DNA of 64,000 nt from Agapetus fuscipes (GCA_951799405.1 OX637352.1:10240820-10304819), one strand, 5' to 3'; positions 30,616-43,082 are shown, counted from the first letter of the stretch. A program made the numbers and translations. The notes: generated by a model not told the origin, from the sequence alone.

Positions 30616-31009
30616 TACATTAAGGATTATTAGGTACTATGTATTTTTAGTTAAATGGTAAAAATTAAGATTTCATTGATCATTTTCTAAAATTAAATGC
30701 TAAGATTTTGAGTCCTGCTTAAACACAACGCGGTCGGGTAGACAAACCGTGACGTCACTGGATCCACCAGGCTACACATCCGCCTAGATAAAAATGTCCT
30801 GTGATACCGGAAATCGAAAACGCGTGAATTATAAAGAGCTTTAATTTAAAAACTACACAACATATTATTTTTTTTAAATCGTAGTTGCATTTTTATTTTT
30901 TTTGTCTATTATTTCGTAAAAAAAACCTTTGTAATTATTGTAGTTAAATATAATTCTAGTTATCTGTGATGCTGTCTGTGGGCCATATATTATTATGCCG
31001 GAAATGTTG

Positions 31010-31225
31010 TTGACCAAAAAATGTCGACAAACAGTCGGTCAGACGTCCGGGACCGATATGTCTGTCGATAAGTTATGTATATGTTGTCTAACCGAAAAGT
31101 TGTCTAGACGAACTGTCGTGTTTCCGAATTGTCTATAGCCGCGCTATCTGTGGACCTTTGTTAGCCTTTGACCGATTCTTCCATGGTCGAGCTGTCTGTT
31201 AACGGGTTGTCTATGAGCAATTTGT
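31010..31225. repeat. TTGTCTnnnCG-type minisatellite fragment
   Basis: Units such as aaaagttgtctagacgaact, gtcgtgtttccgaattgtct and cgagctgtctgttaacgggt repeat every 18-22 bp with high divergence. Confidence 0.5.
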
Positions 31226-31389
31226 CGTGAAACCGAATAGAAGAGAGAGAAATTCCATGAAAATCCCGAAAATTCCAGTTTGCCAGGCGCCAAAGATTCC
31301 GCCCGGCAAATATGGCAAATCTAATATTTTCCGTTGCGATGTAAATTTGAAATGTCAGTCGACGTATTACCACGAGGGCACATCATAAA

Positions 31390-31921
31390 CTTATATTTAT
31401 TTTATTTATTTATAAATTCACGACACTTAGTGCCTTTTACAATACATACTAAAAATAGTGTTATAAATACAAGAGTAAGTAAAAAGTATAAAATGAAACA
31501 ACAAATATATCAGAACTACAATTGAAAACTATTCGGGATAAAAAGTAACATAAAACAAAATAATGATTACATGAGTAGGTATTAATACTTTAAAAAAATA
31601 GAGAGATGAGATAAAAAAAACAAGAGAAAAGACAGTTTATGAATGTATAAATAGTAAGCAGAAATTAGAAGTAAGTAGCTGAATATAAAAACACAATTAA
31701 AAATAGATTGAAAAAGACTTATAAATACCTATATATGAAAGTAAAATGAAACAAAACAAACACAATAACAAAAACTATATAAAAATAAGAATAAAAATCA
31801 AAGTTACTGTATATGTTACTTATGTATATGTTTGCGTGAACATTGCTGTGAATATTCCACGGCACCAAATCTGTATTTCTATGTCATTTGAAAGATCTAT
31901 GATCCATAACATTGCACGTTA
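31390..31921. other. unassigned AT-rich stretch
   Basis: It begins with a tttattta-rich run and is very A-rich from 31,480 to 31,800. No family was recognised. Confidence 0.4.
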
Positions 31922-31925
31922 GTAT

Positions 31926-32390
31926 TGTTACGTTAATAGCAAATACATATAAATATTTAGGTAGGTAGATACAACATTTGTAGCTAATGGGAGCTGTATA
32001 TAAGTAGAATTAATTATTATAAGTACGTAGGGTAAAGAGATATTATAAGAAAGTAACTAGCAATCATCACCATTATGTACTCGAAGCTTTTGGAAGACCG
32101 TTCTCTCGAAGGTTCCAGCAAAATTGGCTTCTAGTAAATTCTATCGCTGGAGTATAAAAAGCCGTAAACGGCTTGCAGGAGGCAGTCTTTATACGACACT
32201 CTTCTCCTAAACTTGAAAGACATTATAAGTGAACACTAACCATCTGTGAAATAAATGTAAATTGATAAACCATAAATGTGAATTGTAAAAAAAATATCTA
32301 AATTGAAATATAAAGTGTAAAATAAATATCCTGAAAAGAAGACCAGTTTTTTTTTAATTTGAAGACTATTTGAACCATAAAAATATAACA
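31926..32390 (+). mobile_element. solo LTR with 4 bp target duplication
   Basis: The 465 bp segment starts tgttacgttaatagcaaata and ends aaaatataaca, flanked by gtat on both sides (31,922-31,925; 32,391-32,394). It contains a TATA-like gtataaaaagccg at about 32,150, a possible initiator near cagtctttatacgac, and AATAAA signals downstream (32,249; 32,322). This promoter-then-polyadenylation layout is what an LTR should have. The family is unknown. Confidence 0.55.
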
Positions 32391-32844
32391 GTATGATAGA
32401 ATGATACATAACTCCATATAAACGGTTAAAAGGCTGTAGGGTATGAGCGATATAAACTAAATTGTTCAGGAGAGCAGCTTCAAGTTTGAGATTGCAGAAA
32501 AATGACATAACTTTTTTTATTTTTTGTCATTTAGTTAAAATTAAAACAGCTCTAAAATAAAAAAAAAATAAAGGCAATTGGCATTCCTATTAATGTGGTT
32601 TTACGATTTTTTTTCTATCACAAGCGCATTTAGGACAAATAAGGCCAAATTCTTCTCGATTGCACCAAAACCATACTTCGAAAACGCAGTTGTTTGCTTG
32701 GACATAAAAACAAAAAATCATCGTATGGGAGTTCGCGCATTAGAAAGAGCAGAAAATTTTAAGTTAGATAGCATTCATAGCTCATTTTTGACCAAAACGT
32801 CTTACTGCCTTTAAACCGTCGATATGTGATTCTATTCTACGTTG

Positions 32845-33082
32845 AAAAGATATATAACATTGGGGATTCACATTATATGCATTTTCACAGCCACGTATAA
32901 GTTCGCGATTGCACGTGCCGCATGTGAACGTACAACATAAAAACCCAAATTTTATGTGAACATATACACCCTGCTGCTCTTGTCAACCTTCCTAAAAACA
33001 GGAATAACGTTGGCAAAGTGAACCATTTTCTACAGCATGAGTGGTCAGCCAAATACCAACGTGTAAGTCAAGGAATAACCGG
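32845..33082 (-). mobile_element. family B, antisense
   Basis: gttgaaaagatatataacat, gattgcacgtgccgcatgtg and ttggcaaagtgaaccatttt, ending gtaagtcaaggaataa. Confidence 0.75.
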
Positions 33083-33174
33083 ATAGAAAAATTTATAGAA
33101 TGTTTTTTTATTTTTTATGGTTTGGGTATAAACACTGTAAAAATCAATCATTCATAGAACGCATTGTGTGTAAA

Positions 33175-33374
33175 AAGGCCACCCATGCTGTAGAAAATGG
33201 TTCACTTTGCCTATGGCACCCCTGCTTCAGGGAAGGTCTGTAAGAGTTGCAGGGCTTATGTTCGTTTGAGTCTATATGCGGCATGTGTAAGCGCGAAAAT
33301 AAACGTGTCTGCTTGTGAGAATGCATGTAATGTGAATCTCTAATGTTACATATTATTGCAACTTAGATTAGATA
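33175..33374 (+). mobile_element. family B (subfamily I), sense
   Basis: gccacccatgctgtagaaaa to ttgcaacttagattagataa. The first ~35 bp are absent and the middle is shortened before tatgcggcatgtgtaagcgc. Confidence 0.75.
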
Positions 33375-33407
33375 AGTACAATTAAGAGCTTTTAATTATC
33401 ATTATCA

Positions 33408-33660
33408 TTATTCCTTGACTTATAGGTTGGTATGAGGTTGACCACCCATACTGTAAAAAATGGTTCACTTTGCCAATGTCACCCCTGTTTCAGGGAATGT
33501 CGGCAAGAGTTGCAGGGCTTATGTTCATTTGAGGTTTGGATTTTATTTGTAAGTACACAATCAGCATTTGTAAGCGCAAACTACACGTGTTTGTTTGTGG
33601 GCATACATCTGAGAGCTTTGAATGAATATATCCTTGCAACTTAGATTATAGATTATAATT
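33408..33660 (+). mobile_element. family B (subfamily II), full length
   Basis: Nearly identical to the 5.28 kb copy over its whole length, from ttccttgacttataggttgg to the attatag tail. Confidence 0.85.
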
Positions 33661-34074
33661 ACACTAGGATCATTTTATCTTTGAATTCATTCAGACTCAC
33701 CTTTTCCAACTCCTTCAACAATTTCCAAATTTAAATTATTTCAGTCACTCAATACTCAATGTTTAAATACAGAAACACTCCAAAGAGCTTTCGTCTTTTC
33801 CAGTAAATAAACCATCGGGGCCTTTCAGTTTTCAGGCCACTGTCAGAATCAGAAATCCAATCCTGGCAAATAGCCCCTTCAGTCGTAATCCCGTTTGAAA
33901 GAGGTGAGTTTCCACGGGGTGGCTTTAAAAGCTCTCTCTGCTCTCTATGCGGCGTGAGCTTTCGGAGGCTTTTACCAGACCGGAGGCTGCTGCAGACCCG
34001 TCCGCAAAACGCATTACGGTGTTCATTAAGCTCCTTGTATCATGATGCACGGGAAATTTTGGGTAACAGGTTAG

Positions 34075-34190
34075 AGCAGCGCAGTGACAAAACGACACAT
34101 GACAAATCGTAAAATATCTTTGCAACTTATGTACATTAGATTAGACAAAATGACATATGACAGAACGACATATGATAGGACAAGTCAAGG
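34075..34190. repeat. GACAnAACGACA minisatellite with B tail fragment inside
   Basis: cagtgacaaaacgacacatg is followed by a piece of family B tail (tatctttgcaacttatgtac, attagattag), then acaaaatgacatatgacaga and acgacatatgataggac. Confidence 0.5.
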
Positions 34191-34439
34191 AACATACACA
34201 ACAAATTAAATTTTTAAATAAACAAATAAAATATCTTTTAGTGTTGATCTGTTAACACAGTGAAAGTCCATTTTTATAAATATTTAAAAATAAAGTGAAT
34301 TAAAACAATGTTTTACCATTTATATTTTTAAATATTTATAAACAAATAAAAGTACGTTTTCAGTATGTACATATAAACACAAATCTAAATACAATAAATA
34401 CAAAATGAGTGTTGCTTGTGTTTTGGGAAGAATAATATA

Positions 34440-34674
34440 AGGATGATTTATTTCGTCGCTATAGAAAGCGCCAAATGTTCAGCAAGACCCAGTTGCTGTA
34501 AAGCTGGATGCACCTTTGGTGACCGGTATTTGATAAAGGTATTTGAATTTTTGAACCCAGGTGAAGAGCACATTTGAAAATATAAATGGTATTTTTTTTC
34601 TGCTCCACTGAGATTCGAACCCACAATTTTCCATTTTCTAGTCCGAAGTGCTAACCTATAGACTACGGACCATA
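34440..34674 (-). mobile_element. family A SINE, antisense, short form
   Basis: Tail-type 3' end (gatttatttcgtcgctatag), body (gttgctgtaaagctggatgc), reversed B box (gagattcgaacccacaattt), head (tagactacggacc). Confidence 0.75.
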
Positions 34675-34702
34675 CGGAAAAAACTTTGGCATTTATCACT
34701 CG

Positions 34703-34957
34703 ATACATTCCTTGACTTTGCTTGGTTGCTTTGAGGTTGACGACCACCCTGTAAAAAAAGTGTTTCACTTTGCCAATGTCAATCCATTTTCATGGATCGT
34801 GTGTAAAAGTTGCAGGGCTTGTGCTTATTTGAGGTTTGGTTGGAGCATTTGTAAGCGAGAAGTTACACGTGCCTGTTTGTGAGCATGCATTTGATATGAG
34901 TTTTGAATGTTCATAGATCTTTGCAACTTAGATTAAAGATTATTATTATAGATGAAG
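34703..34957 (+). mobile_element. family B (subfamily II)
   Basis: attccttgactttgcttggt to gcaacttagattaaagatta. The hairpin is altered (ccattttcatgg). Confidence 0.75.
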
Positions 34958-34977
34958 CATTAGCAGTAGTGTACTGA

Positions 34978-35045
34978 ACTGTATCCTGCCGCTAGGGATG
35001 GCCGGTACCTCCGCAGCCGCGTTTCCACTTTTCTGTCCTTAATTT
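34978..35045 (-). mobile_element. RTE-like LINE 3' end fragment
   Basis: tatcctgccgctagggatgg and ccggtacctccgcagccgcg match the 3' end at 1735-1790. Confidence 0.5.
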
Positions 35046-35344
35046 TGTTCAGTTGAGTAAAATGATTGATACTGAAGATTTAGTGTAGAAATAATACAGG
35101 ATAGATCAAGTTATAATTACATTAATACAATGATATTGTACTAAGTACAAGTCTTGTCTCAGCGGTCGTAAACCTTGACAGTGATAAATAAATGTCAATT
35201 GTATTACCCCGGGGCGAGTAGAGACTAGGAGTATAAATAAATAATCCTACTTCTCATCCCAAAAGACAGAAATGACTAAGTGATCGTATAACTCAGAAGG
35301 TTCTGTCCTCCTTATATACAACACGGAGTTAAAACTCAACCATC

Positions 35345-35425
35345 AAACTTCTCCAAAAATGTATTGAAAGTAAAACACTCACAAGAGGCGCTGTTTTAGT
35401 TTGTATGCGTTTTTTGGTAAACGTT
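35345..35425 (-). repeat. single unit of the 170 bp satellite family, antisense
   Basis: ccaaaaatgtattgaaagta and cacaagaggcgctgttttag are the reverse of the 10.9-11.4 kb unit. Confidence 0.45.
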
Positions 35426-35654
35426 ACCGTTGCGATTGTACGTGAATTTTCTGGAAATAGGCCTTGAGGTCGGCAAGACGATATTTGCCGGACAGCGTGT
35501 CTAGCGCTGAGAATAATAACAAATTTCACGACCTTTGCCGGCGGAAATAGAGATGGCGCTTTATTACATTTGGTTATGGTTATGTTGTGCTTATTTCCCC
35601 TTAAAATAAATAAAGTGAGGTGGAATTAAATTAAGTACAATGAGTAATGTTACA

Positions 35655-36110
35655 ATCTCAAATGAGCATTAGCCCTGCTATTCTTTCCGACCTTTCCTGA
35701 AACAGGAGCAAAATGAACCATTTTGTACAATATGGGAGGACAGCCTCTTATTCTTCTCCTTCTTTTTGAGCCACGTCTATCAAAGATCGGCGATTATCAT
35801 GCCTGTTTTGACTTTGGTGCTTGTGCCGAATCACTGTCACAGGTTTTTCAGCCACGATGTCTTTCGGCGTCCCTGAAATCTTCTCTCCTCAATCTTACCC
35901 TGTATTATAAAAAAGGGAGACGGTATTTCTCATTTCTCAAAATGTGACCGAAGTACATCAGTTTTCTCTGCTTAATGGTTAGCAGAAGCTCCTTAGTAGT
36001 GCGCATCCGTTGGAGGACTTCTTCATTGGTGACTCGATCACGCCAAAAGATCCGAAGCATTTTTCGGTAGAGACACAGGTCAGCCTCATAGCAACATATA
36101 TAGTCAAGGA
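35655..36110 (-). mobile_element. family B, antisense, split by a LINE stub
   Basis: gagcattagccctgctattc to caatatgggaggacagcctc, then the LINE insertion, then gtcagcctcatagcaacata and tagtcaaggaac. The shared cagcctc at the two junctions may be a target duplication. Confidence 0.6.
35742..36076 (-). mobile_element. non-LTR retrotransposon C-terminal stub nested in family B
   Basis: The minus strand encodes FWRDRVTNEEVLQRMRTTKE, LLLTIKQRKLMYFGHILRNE and, after a stop, RLRREDFRDAERHRG. The order (DRVTNEEVL..., then YFGH) is the typical C-terminal part of a non-LTR ORF2. It has an internal stop and no catalytic motif. It lies in the same orientation as the B copy it interrupts. Confidence 0.65.
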
Positions 36111-36835
36111 ACTCATTTTCAGTTAAACGTTTTACAAACGTTTTTTTTCATAAAGTGAACAATAACAAAAAATACAACAATAAATCACGCGAGGCAATCT
36201 GTTGCCGTATCAACTTTTTAAAAAGTTATTTTCATTTAAAATACAACGCGCGCGTTTGCGCTAACAAGTTTGACATTCATAAATGACATTCATAAAAAAA
36301 GTGAAAGCAACATTCAAAATTCACTCGTATTCACAGTCGATGTGAGCGCAAGTTGGAGCAATAAAAAATGTATTGAAACACCCAGATTATGTTAAGTTAA
36401 CGACGCCATAAATTCGACTTTGAATAGTAAATTTTTCGTGCTACAGCCTGACTGAAGCTTTACACAAAAATATGACGTAAATAATATTGGATAGAATTTC
36501 TCTTGCAAAAGCTGAACTGAATTTTTAAAGTTTTTTGTATTCTTTATTTCAAATGAATTCCTTGTCTAAATCGATCAATATTTTTTTTCTGTTTTTAAAT
36601 TGACAACAACAAAGCTTGCATCTATCTTCAAAAAAATTATGTGTTTTTAAGTCTACACAAAGCATTGCGCCACTGCATATCTAAGAGCTACGCGTGATGA
36701 ACGCAGTAAGGATTGCGCTACTATAGATAGGCTTAGCGATTCCCGCAGATACCAAGTATTTGGATCGTGCCTTTTGCATCGCGGCCCTTCTTTTGTGCTA
36801 TGCTGCCTTGCAGCACGATCTAAGAGGTGTGACGT
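36111..36835. other. unassigned stretch
   Basis: No recognised family or coding frame. Confidence 0.4.
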
Positions 36836-36837
36836 CT

Positions 36838-37390
36838 AAATGCAACTAAGCTACATATATAGTGTACCTTCTTGCATGCGTTATCCCCAAAGGGGGCGAA
36901 TGTGGCAATTCAGGACCTCTTTACAGGTAAGGGGGCCGGCCTCACGCCAACCACTTTAGTTGAAGCGGGGTTTCCCAGCTCACGCTGGCGCGGTTGGTTC
37001 TCATTTCTTGTTAAAGCTGAGTAAACCTTGCCGGTAGTTTTTTTGGTTTTGAAATAAACACCCAAACAGGAAATAATTTCTGACAACCTTCGTGGAGATC
37101 GATCCCTTACTCTCGGCATGGAATGCAAGCATTCTACCTACTGACCTATCGAATGGACTTTTTACGAACTAAGTCGCCGCCACAATGCGCCAATTGTCAA
37201 GCAAGACCCAGGTGCTGTAAGGCTGGATGGGCCTTTGGTGACCGGTTTTGGTAAAGGTTTATAAATTTTCAAACCAGGGAAGAGCCTATTTGAAAATATA
37301 AATGGCATATTTTTTGTTCTCCGCCGGGATCCGAACCCAAGACATTGTGTTTACGAGTCCGAAGCGGTACCACTACGGACCGGTCTGTCA
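36838..37390 (-). mobile_element. family A SINE, full composite, antisense
   Basis: atgcaactaagctacatata, cattctacctactgacctat, gctgtaaggctggatgggcc and accactacggaccggtc. A partial inner duplication includes a ggttttgaaataaacaccc segment not present in the 28.9 kb copy. Confidence 0.8.
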
Positions 37391-37879
37391 AGACCGTGTA
37401 GTCAAGTTTATTTATTCATGTTTTATGGCTAAAATTTAACAATATTTCGTTACACATGACCCGGCAGACATTAAAAAAGTTTTTCAGGCTTAAAAAAAGC
37501 GCTGAAAGATGAAGCGCGCTAAAGTTTTTCGCGAAAAGCATAAAATATTCTTGTTATTACGTGAACGTGGATCAAATTCACGCAGTTAGAAATACTACGT
37601 GTGCATTCTATGTTAAAAATTCACGAGTTTCTTCTAAGACATACTAAAATTTCACGTGTTTTTTCTATGATATGTTAAAACTTCGCACATTTAAGAAGTA
37701 TCTGTAAATTTGTTATGTGTAATAAAAATGAAATATTTTATTTTTAATGCTGATTTATTTGGAAGGTTTCATATTTGAATTACACCTCAAGGGCCTATTA
37801 CAAAGTTAGTTATTATTTAGAAGAATCAAATCATGTTTACAAGCATATACAAGGTAGGTATGTGGTCTTATTGTGTTAA

Positions 37880-38214
37880 AAAAAAAAGCAACTAAGCTTC
37901 ACATATAGTGTAACTTTTTGCCGCGTTATCCCCGAAGGGGTCGTATGTGGCAAGTTGAACCTATTTATTTTTACAGGTAAGGGGGTCGGCCTTACGCCAA
38001 CCACTTCAGTTGAAGTGGGGGTTTCCCAGCTCCCGAGGGGGCTGGTACTCATTTATTGTGAAGGCTGAGTAAACCTTGCCGGTATTTTTATTATGGGGTT
38101 TGAAATAAACACCGAAATAGGAAATCATTTCTGACACCCTCCTCGGTGGGATTCGAACCCGAGCTCACGGGGTAGAATGCAAACACTCTACCAACTGAGC
38201 TATCGACCAGACAG
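37880..38214 (-). mobile_element. family A Tyr-like module with 3' segment, antisense
   Basis: aaaagcaactaagcttcaca, ggggtttcccagctcccgag, tgggattcgaacccgagctc and ctctaccaactgagctatcg. The first tRNA module and body are absent, so this half can exist alone and may be a SINE in its own right. Confidence 0.75.
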
Positions 38215-38384
38215 ATTGATTATTAATAAAAGGAAATTGGTCTGAATTTAGCCTAACACCTTGTCAAAATACAAGATAGAAGGAATATAACTTTAATAGC
38301 CATTGCTTAGGAAAAGAAAAATACTTTTTCTACTCCCATTTGGTAATTTACTAATTACAAAACGGCTAACGCAATCACAATGTC

Positions 38385-38430
38385 ATACATTTCTACACCC
38401 GTTGCATAATGTTACATTATGCAACCGGTA
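38385..38430. other. short inverted repeat
   Basis: gttgcataatgttacattatg and the following caac form a 10 bp stem. Function unknown. Confidence 0.3.
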
Positions 38431-38814
38431 ACCGTGTTAAAATGAACATGTGCGCATGCGCATTGTCAGAATTGGAACCATTTTTTAATTTCAAATGTCA
38501 ACCTTGTATGGGGGTATGAAGACCTGTCAATCCAAGATGGCCGCAAGCGATCAGCTGATTAGGCTTCATACAATATTAGTGATATTCGGTAGGTAGGAAT
38601 TACCGTGGTGATGAGACTTTCAGCCCTGTTCAGATGAAAATAAATAAGTATATTTTATGTGTAGAGTCAAATAAAAATTGTTAATAGTGCTAAAATTTAT
38701 CGAATTTATTTATCGGATTGCTCCAAATAAAGCTTTCCTTTTTTCAATGGAAAATAAAAGGCTTGAAAGGAAAACAATACAAAAAATTTCACCGCAAAAA
38801 ATAAACAAACTCAA

Positions 38815-39055
38815 AAAGTTACTTGGTTAATAGGTGAGTATGAGGTTGATCACCTATGCTGTACAAATTTGGTTCACCTGCCAATACAACTGCAGGGCAT
38901 ATGTTTATTTGAGTTTTGGGTTTGAATGTTTAAGCTTATATGCAGGATGTAAAAGCGCGACCTTATACATATGTGTCGGCTTGTGGGCATGAATTCAATA
39001 TGAAACCTAAATATAATTTATTTTTACAACTTAGGTTAGATTAGATAATCGAAGG
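38815..39055 (+). mobile_element. family B, old sense copy
   Basis: gtatgaggttgatcacctat, tatgcaggatgtaaaagcgc and ttacaacttaggttagatta. Confidence 0.65.
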
Positions 39056-39149
39056 GAATGATAAATCACACGTTTTGACAAAGGTAAGGTTTTAATTACT
39101 TCAAATGGACGAGTACATTATAATGACTATTATTCACTATTTTGTTAAT

Positions 39150-39310
39150 TCTCTCATGGTCGTAGAAAAAGTATTGTGTGCCACTGCACGTAATTAGTCT
39201 TTTAACACTCGTGCTTTCTATTGTGCCATTCGGCTGCGCCTCATGGCACAAACTAGCACTCGTGTTAAAAAGACTATCATTACTTGGCAGTGGCATAAAT
39301 AACTATTTTG
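39150..39310. mobile_element. small fold-back element
   Basis: gccactgcacgtaattagtc, then ttttaacac and attgtgccat, are mirrored by atggcacaa, gtgttaaaaagactatc and ttacttggcagtggc around a ttcggctgcgcc loop. No target duplication was resolved. Confidence 0.5.
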
Positions 39311-40224
39311 AGTCTAGTATCACATTTTTTGTAACATCTTTTTCTCTTTTGTACTGACCTCCTAGCTGGAAGGTTGTGTTGCCGGCGTGTGTAACTTTTA
39401 CAGAATATAATATGGTGTGTTGAACAACATCGAGTTTTACTTTCTGCGAGTTGTAGTCCTCTCCAGGATTCCTCCTATTTCCTACTTTCCTTGCCTAATC
39501 CAGATTTCGACTATTCTGAATGACGTATTTTTGTACTTTACAAGCCTTATTAACCCTCCGTCGGTCGTTTCCTTTTAGTGCCTTCGTTCGGACGCAATGT
39601 GCCAAAAAAGCACACAATTTCATATTGCTGTTACTCCTATTCCCCTTGGCTTTGGGGGTCGTCCTTTCACACTGACTGTTTTTAGGATCTATATTAAGGA
39701 ATTAAGAGAAAGCAAATATAAAAATATTATTTTATTATCTTACCAAACACAACTTTCAAAATAACCATTTTTGACCCATCTACCCTAGTTACAATAGAAT
39801 TTGGACAAAATATTAAACTAATAGGTAAAGTAAAACACCAAAGAAACGCATAAAGAGTTAAATTTAATCATCGTGAGCTCAGTCTGCTGCAGATGCCATT
39901 AATTTAGACTCCTCAGGAAAAGTTGGCTTTTTGGACAAGGTGCTTTTTTGGCCACTTGCTACAGCTCCGCTCACTGTGAAGGTGCAGGAACTACTGCGGG
40001 GTACGGGCGGGAAGACGTCTTCGAGTCAGAAGGGTACTGGGGAGGGGGGCGTCATTTGTCGTCTTTAAATCGGGGAATTCTACAAAAAACACTAAGTGTG
40101 TTTTTTTTGCACAGGTCTGCACAATGGATTCAGCACCTATTCCATGTTTTTTTCTCGGCAGACAAAACGTCACACTTCTATAATGAGTCGGTCCTTGGCA
40201 AACAATAACAAAATATCTCAATAA

Positions 40225-40645
40225 GCTGATTTCTGGGATCTGTACCCTGAGTACGAGTTACAAAACTTGAGTAAAGTAAAGTTTACGGAAAGTGGTAAAG
40301 AGTGGTTTTCCCCAAAATCTGTCATTTTTGTTTGTTTGAACTTGATTTTCTTCATCACAGTAACTCTTTTGCTAAGACCATAAAGTGTAAGAAACAAAAA
40401 CGGCAGATTTTGGGGAAAATCACTCTTTAATACTTTCCGTAAACTTTACTTTACTCAAGTTTTGCAACTCGTACTACGGGTACTGTTGTCGAGTTTCTCT
40501 ACGCTAAACAAACCAATGTCTATGGTGGGCTTTCATAGCGTAAATATGATGAGATTAAGGAAACTGTTATGGAAAAGCCCATCTTAGACATGGACGAAAC
40601 GTCAAGAAGCTCCAACTCAGATAGATCCCGGAAAGCAACTCTCTA
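40225..40645. mobile_element. nested fold-back region
   Basis: Inner inverted repeat 40,242-40,483 with ~80 bp arms (gtaccctgagtacgagttac ... gtttacggaaagtgg, and the reverse). A second pair is atgtctatggtgggcttt (40,517) with aaagcccatcttagacatgg (40,574). Outer pair ttctgggatctg with cagatagatcccgg. The cttagacatggacgaaacgtc segment and the following aagaagctcc relate it to the 14.25 kb fold-back. Confidence 0.55.
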
Positions 40646-41004
40646 GTATCAACAAAATATTTCTTTCCTATATACTTAGAAACCTAGCCGTGTGACGCTA
40701 TATGTTTTTTGCCTATGGTATTTATTCAAACAGGAACATAGATTATTATATTTTTTGGAGCCTGTGAATTTTTTTACGTAAAATTTCGTGCAATATTAAA
40801 AATAACGATACGAGCGGACATGCCTTTGAAAAAACTGCCCTTTGGAGGACCGTGGTAGCATAGCTGGGGTCGCGTACTGCGTACGAACTTTTGCAATGTT
40901 TTAATTTTCATGCGGAGTGATTTTGGACCCCCGATGGGTTTGGTGAATTATATAGAGGCTAGCGAGGGTAGGTGTGTGTTGAGGTCTAAAAAAATAGTTA
41001 AAAT

Positions 41005-41267
41005 TAATTCTAAATCTTAATCTAAGTTGCAAAGATATGTATAATTTAAGATTCATGTTTAATGCATTCCCACAAGCAGACATGTATAATTTCGCGCTAA
41101 CACATGCCGTATGTGGACCTACATAAAAATCCAATCTCAAATGAACATAAGCCCTGCAACTCTTGCCGAACTTCCCTGAAACAGGGGTGACATTGGCAAA
41201 GTGAACCATTTTTTACAGTATGGGTGGTCAACCTCATACCGACCTATAAGTCAAGGAATACTGTTTG
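41005..41267 (-). mobile_element. family B (subfamily I), antisense, full length
   Basis: ctaaatcttaatctaagttg to tataagtcaaggaata. The palindrome is changed to acatgccgtatgtgg. Confidence 0.8.
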
Positions 41268-41344
41268 AATTGAATAATGTTTGGAAAATGAAATAAAATA
41301 AAAAATACAATAAAATTTACACCAAAAAAATTGTTGGTTTGCTT

Positions 41345-41470
41345 GATCGAGCTACTCGTACTATTCCGTTAGGAGTGGCTAGTACCACCGAAGATGCGTT
41401 CCTTTTTATGTACTGTCCTGGCACACTTTTCGTCCCCCCATTGCTTGTTTGGCTTATCTAACATTTGATT
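41345..41470 (-). mobile_element. RTE-like LINE 3' end fragment
   Basis: tccgttaggagtggctagta and accaccgaagatgcgttcct align with the 3' terminal sequence at 1745-1790. Confidence 0.45.
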
Positions 41471-41599
41471 CAAAGATGACCTTTCAACGAAATGGTCTTA
41501 GGAATCACATTCTACACAATCTGAGCTAAGAAAACAACGTTAAACACGATAATGTAAGAGTTGTTTATAATATTTATAAAATAAATTTCCATTTTACAC

Positions 41600-41832
41600 A
41601 GACACAAGACGATTGGCCTTACGCCAAAAACTTCAGTTGAAGTGAGGGTGTCCCAGCTCACAAGAGGACTGGTAGGTACTTTATATTTCTTGTGAAGGAT
41701 GAGTAAACCTAGCCGGTTCTTTAATTTGGATTTGAAATAAACGTGTACACGGGAGATTATTTTTGAAATCCTTAGTGGGGCTCTCGGTATAGAATGCAAA
41801 CACTCTACCAACTGAGCTATCAATCGGACTGT
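41600..41832 (-). mobile_element. family A Tyr-like module, antisense
   Basis: ttggccttacgccaaaaact, gagggtgtcccagctcacaa and actctaccaactgagctatc. Confidence 0.65.
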
Positions 41833-41875
41833 TTGATTATAAATAATTATTTTTAATTTTCAATAAAGACATTGT

Positions 41876-42112
41876 TCCTTGAATTATAGGTTGGTATGCG
41901 GCTGACCACCCATGCTGTAAAAATGGTTCACTTTGCCAATGTCACCCATGTCCCAAGGAAGGACGGCAAGAGTTGTAGGCTGTATGTTCATTTGAGATTT
42001 AGTTTTTATGCGGCATGTGCCAGCGCGAACTTGTACGTGTCTGCTTGTGAAAATGCATGTAATGTGAATCTGCATTGTAACATATATTTGCAACTTAGAT
42101 TAGATTAGATAC
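41876..42112 (+). mobile_element. family B (subfamily I), sense
   Basis: ttccttgaattataggttgg to gcaacttagattagattaga. The hairpin is altered to cccatgtcccaaggaagg. Confidence 0.8.
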
Positions 42113-42389
42113 AATTTGCAGGAAAACGCAGATTATTGTTTTTGTCACTTCGAAGGTTATCAATTAAAAAACGTTTTCCAGTCTATTCATTACAAATCTG
42201 ATAAGATAAAAACATGAAAAAAAAACAACATTTTTTTCCCAAATACAACGCAACCCTTTTTCTCCTGCCATTTGGGTCCCCTGTTATGTACCTACCCTAT
42301 TCTCTATTCTATATGTCTACACTATTATAAATGATAGCATTGCAACTTTAATTAATATGTACTTTTCCTTCATGATTCATTGATATATT

Positions 42390-42840
42390 GTTGTGATAGA
42401 AATTAAGTAACATATTTAACTAAGTAAAATTAAGTAATCTAATAAATCACACAGTAGCCTGACCTCAAGTACAATTTATTGTGTCATGGGAGAAAGCTTA
42501 GACTTTCATAAGAAATATTCCATATACGACATTAGTCGTCATCATTTCAATGTCACCATCTTTTATTTGAAGGGGCTTACGGCTATATTGTAAATGACAT
42601 AAATAGCATTGCTTGAAATAATAACTTCACTTCTAGGTTGACCTAACTTCTAGGTAGACCTAACTTCTAGGTTGATCCCTAATCTTAACTTCTAGCCTCG
42701 ACGCTTTTTCAACTTCTAACCTTATTGTGATACTGTATTTCTCCATCATGTTGTAAGTCTTTGTTTGATTCATTTATACCTCTGGATAACACTGTCTGTC
42801 TCAATAAATTTCTGTATTGGAATCAACATTTCTTTTTCTT
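42390..42840. other. LTR-like stretch with short internal repeats
   Basis: Three copies of cttctaggttgacctaa or variants lie at 42,628-42,680, and an AATAAA lies near 42,803 followed by gtattgg. It resembles an LTR 3' half, but no inverted ends or duplication were confirmed. Confidence 0.3.
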
Positions 42841-43082
42841 ACGAAAAATTATGTACTTAATCCATAACACCCCCAACAAATCAGCTGTTTTTTTAATCGC
42901 CATGTTTTAACTCTCACCTGGCGAGGTTCATCACGCACCTGGGCATTGCAGATCCCTCGGCTGAAGGGTCATTTGCCTGGCATAACACAGTACAATATGT
43001 ATGTGGGAAATACCATGTTTTAAGTGATGGCCCATTTTCACACATCGTGGAAAAACCTTTTTTTTTTAAAACATTATCCTTG

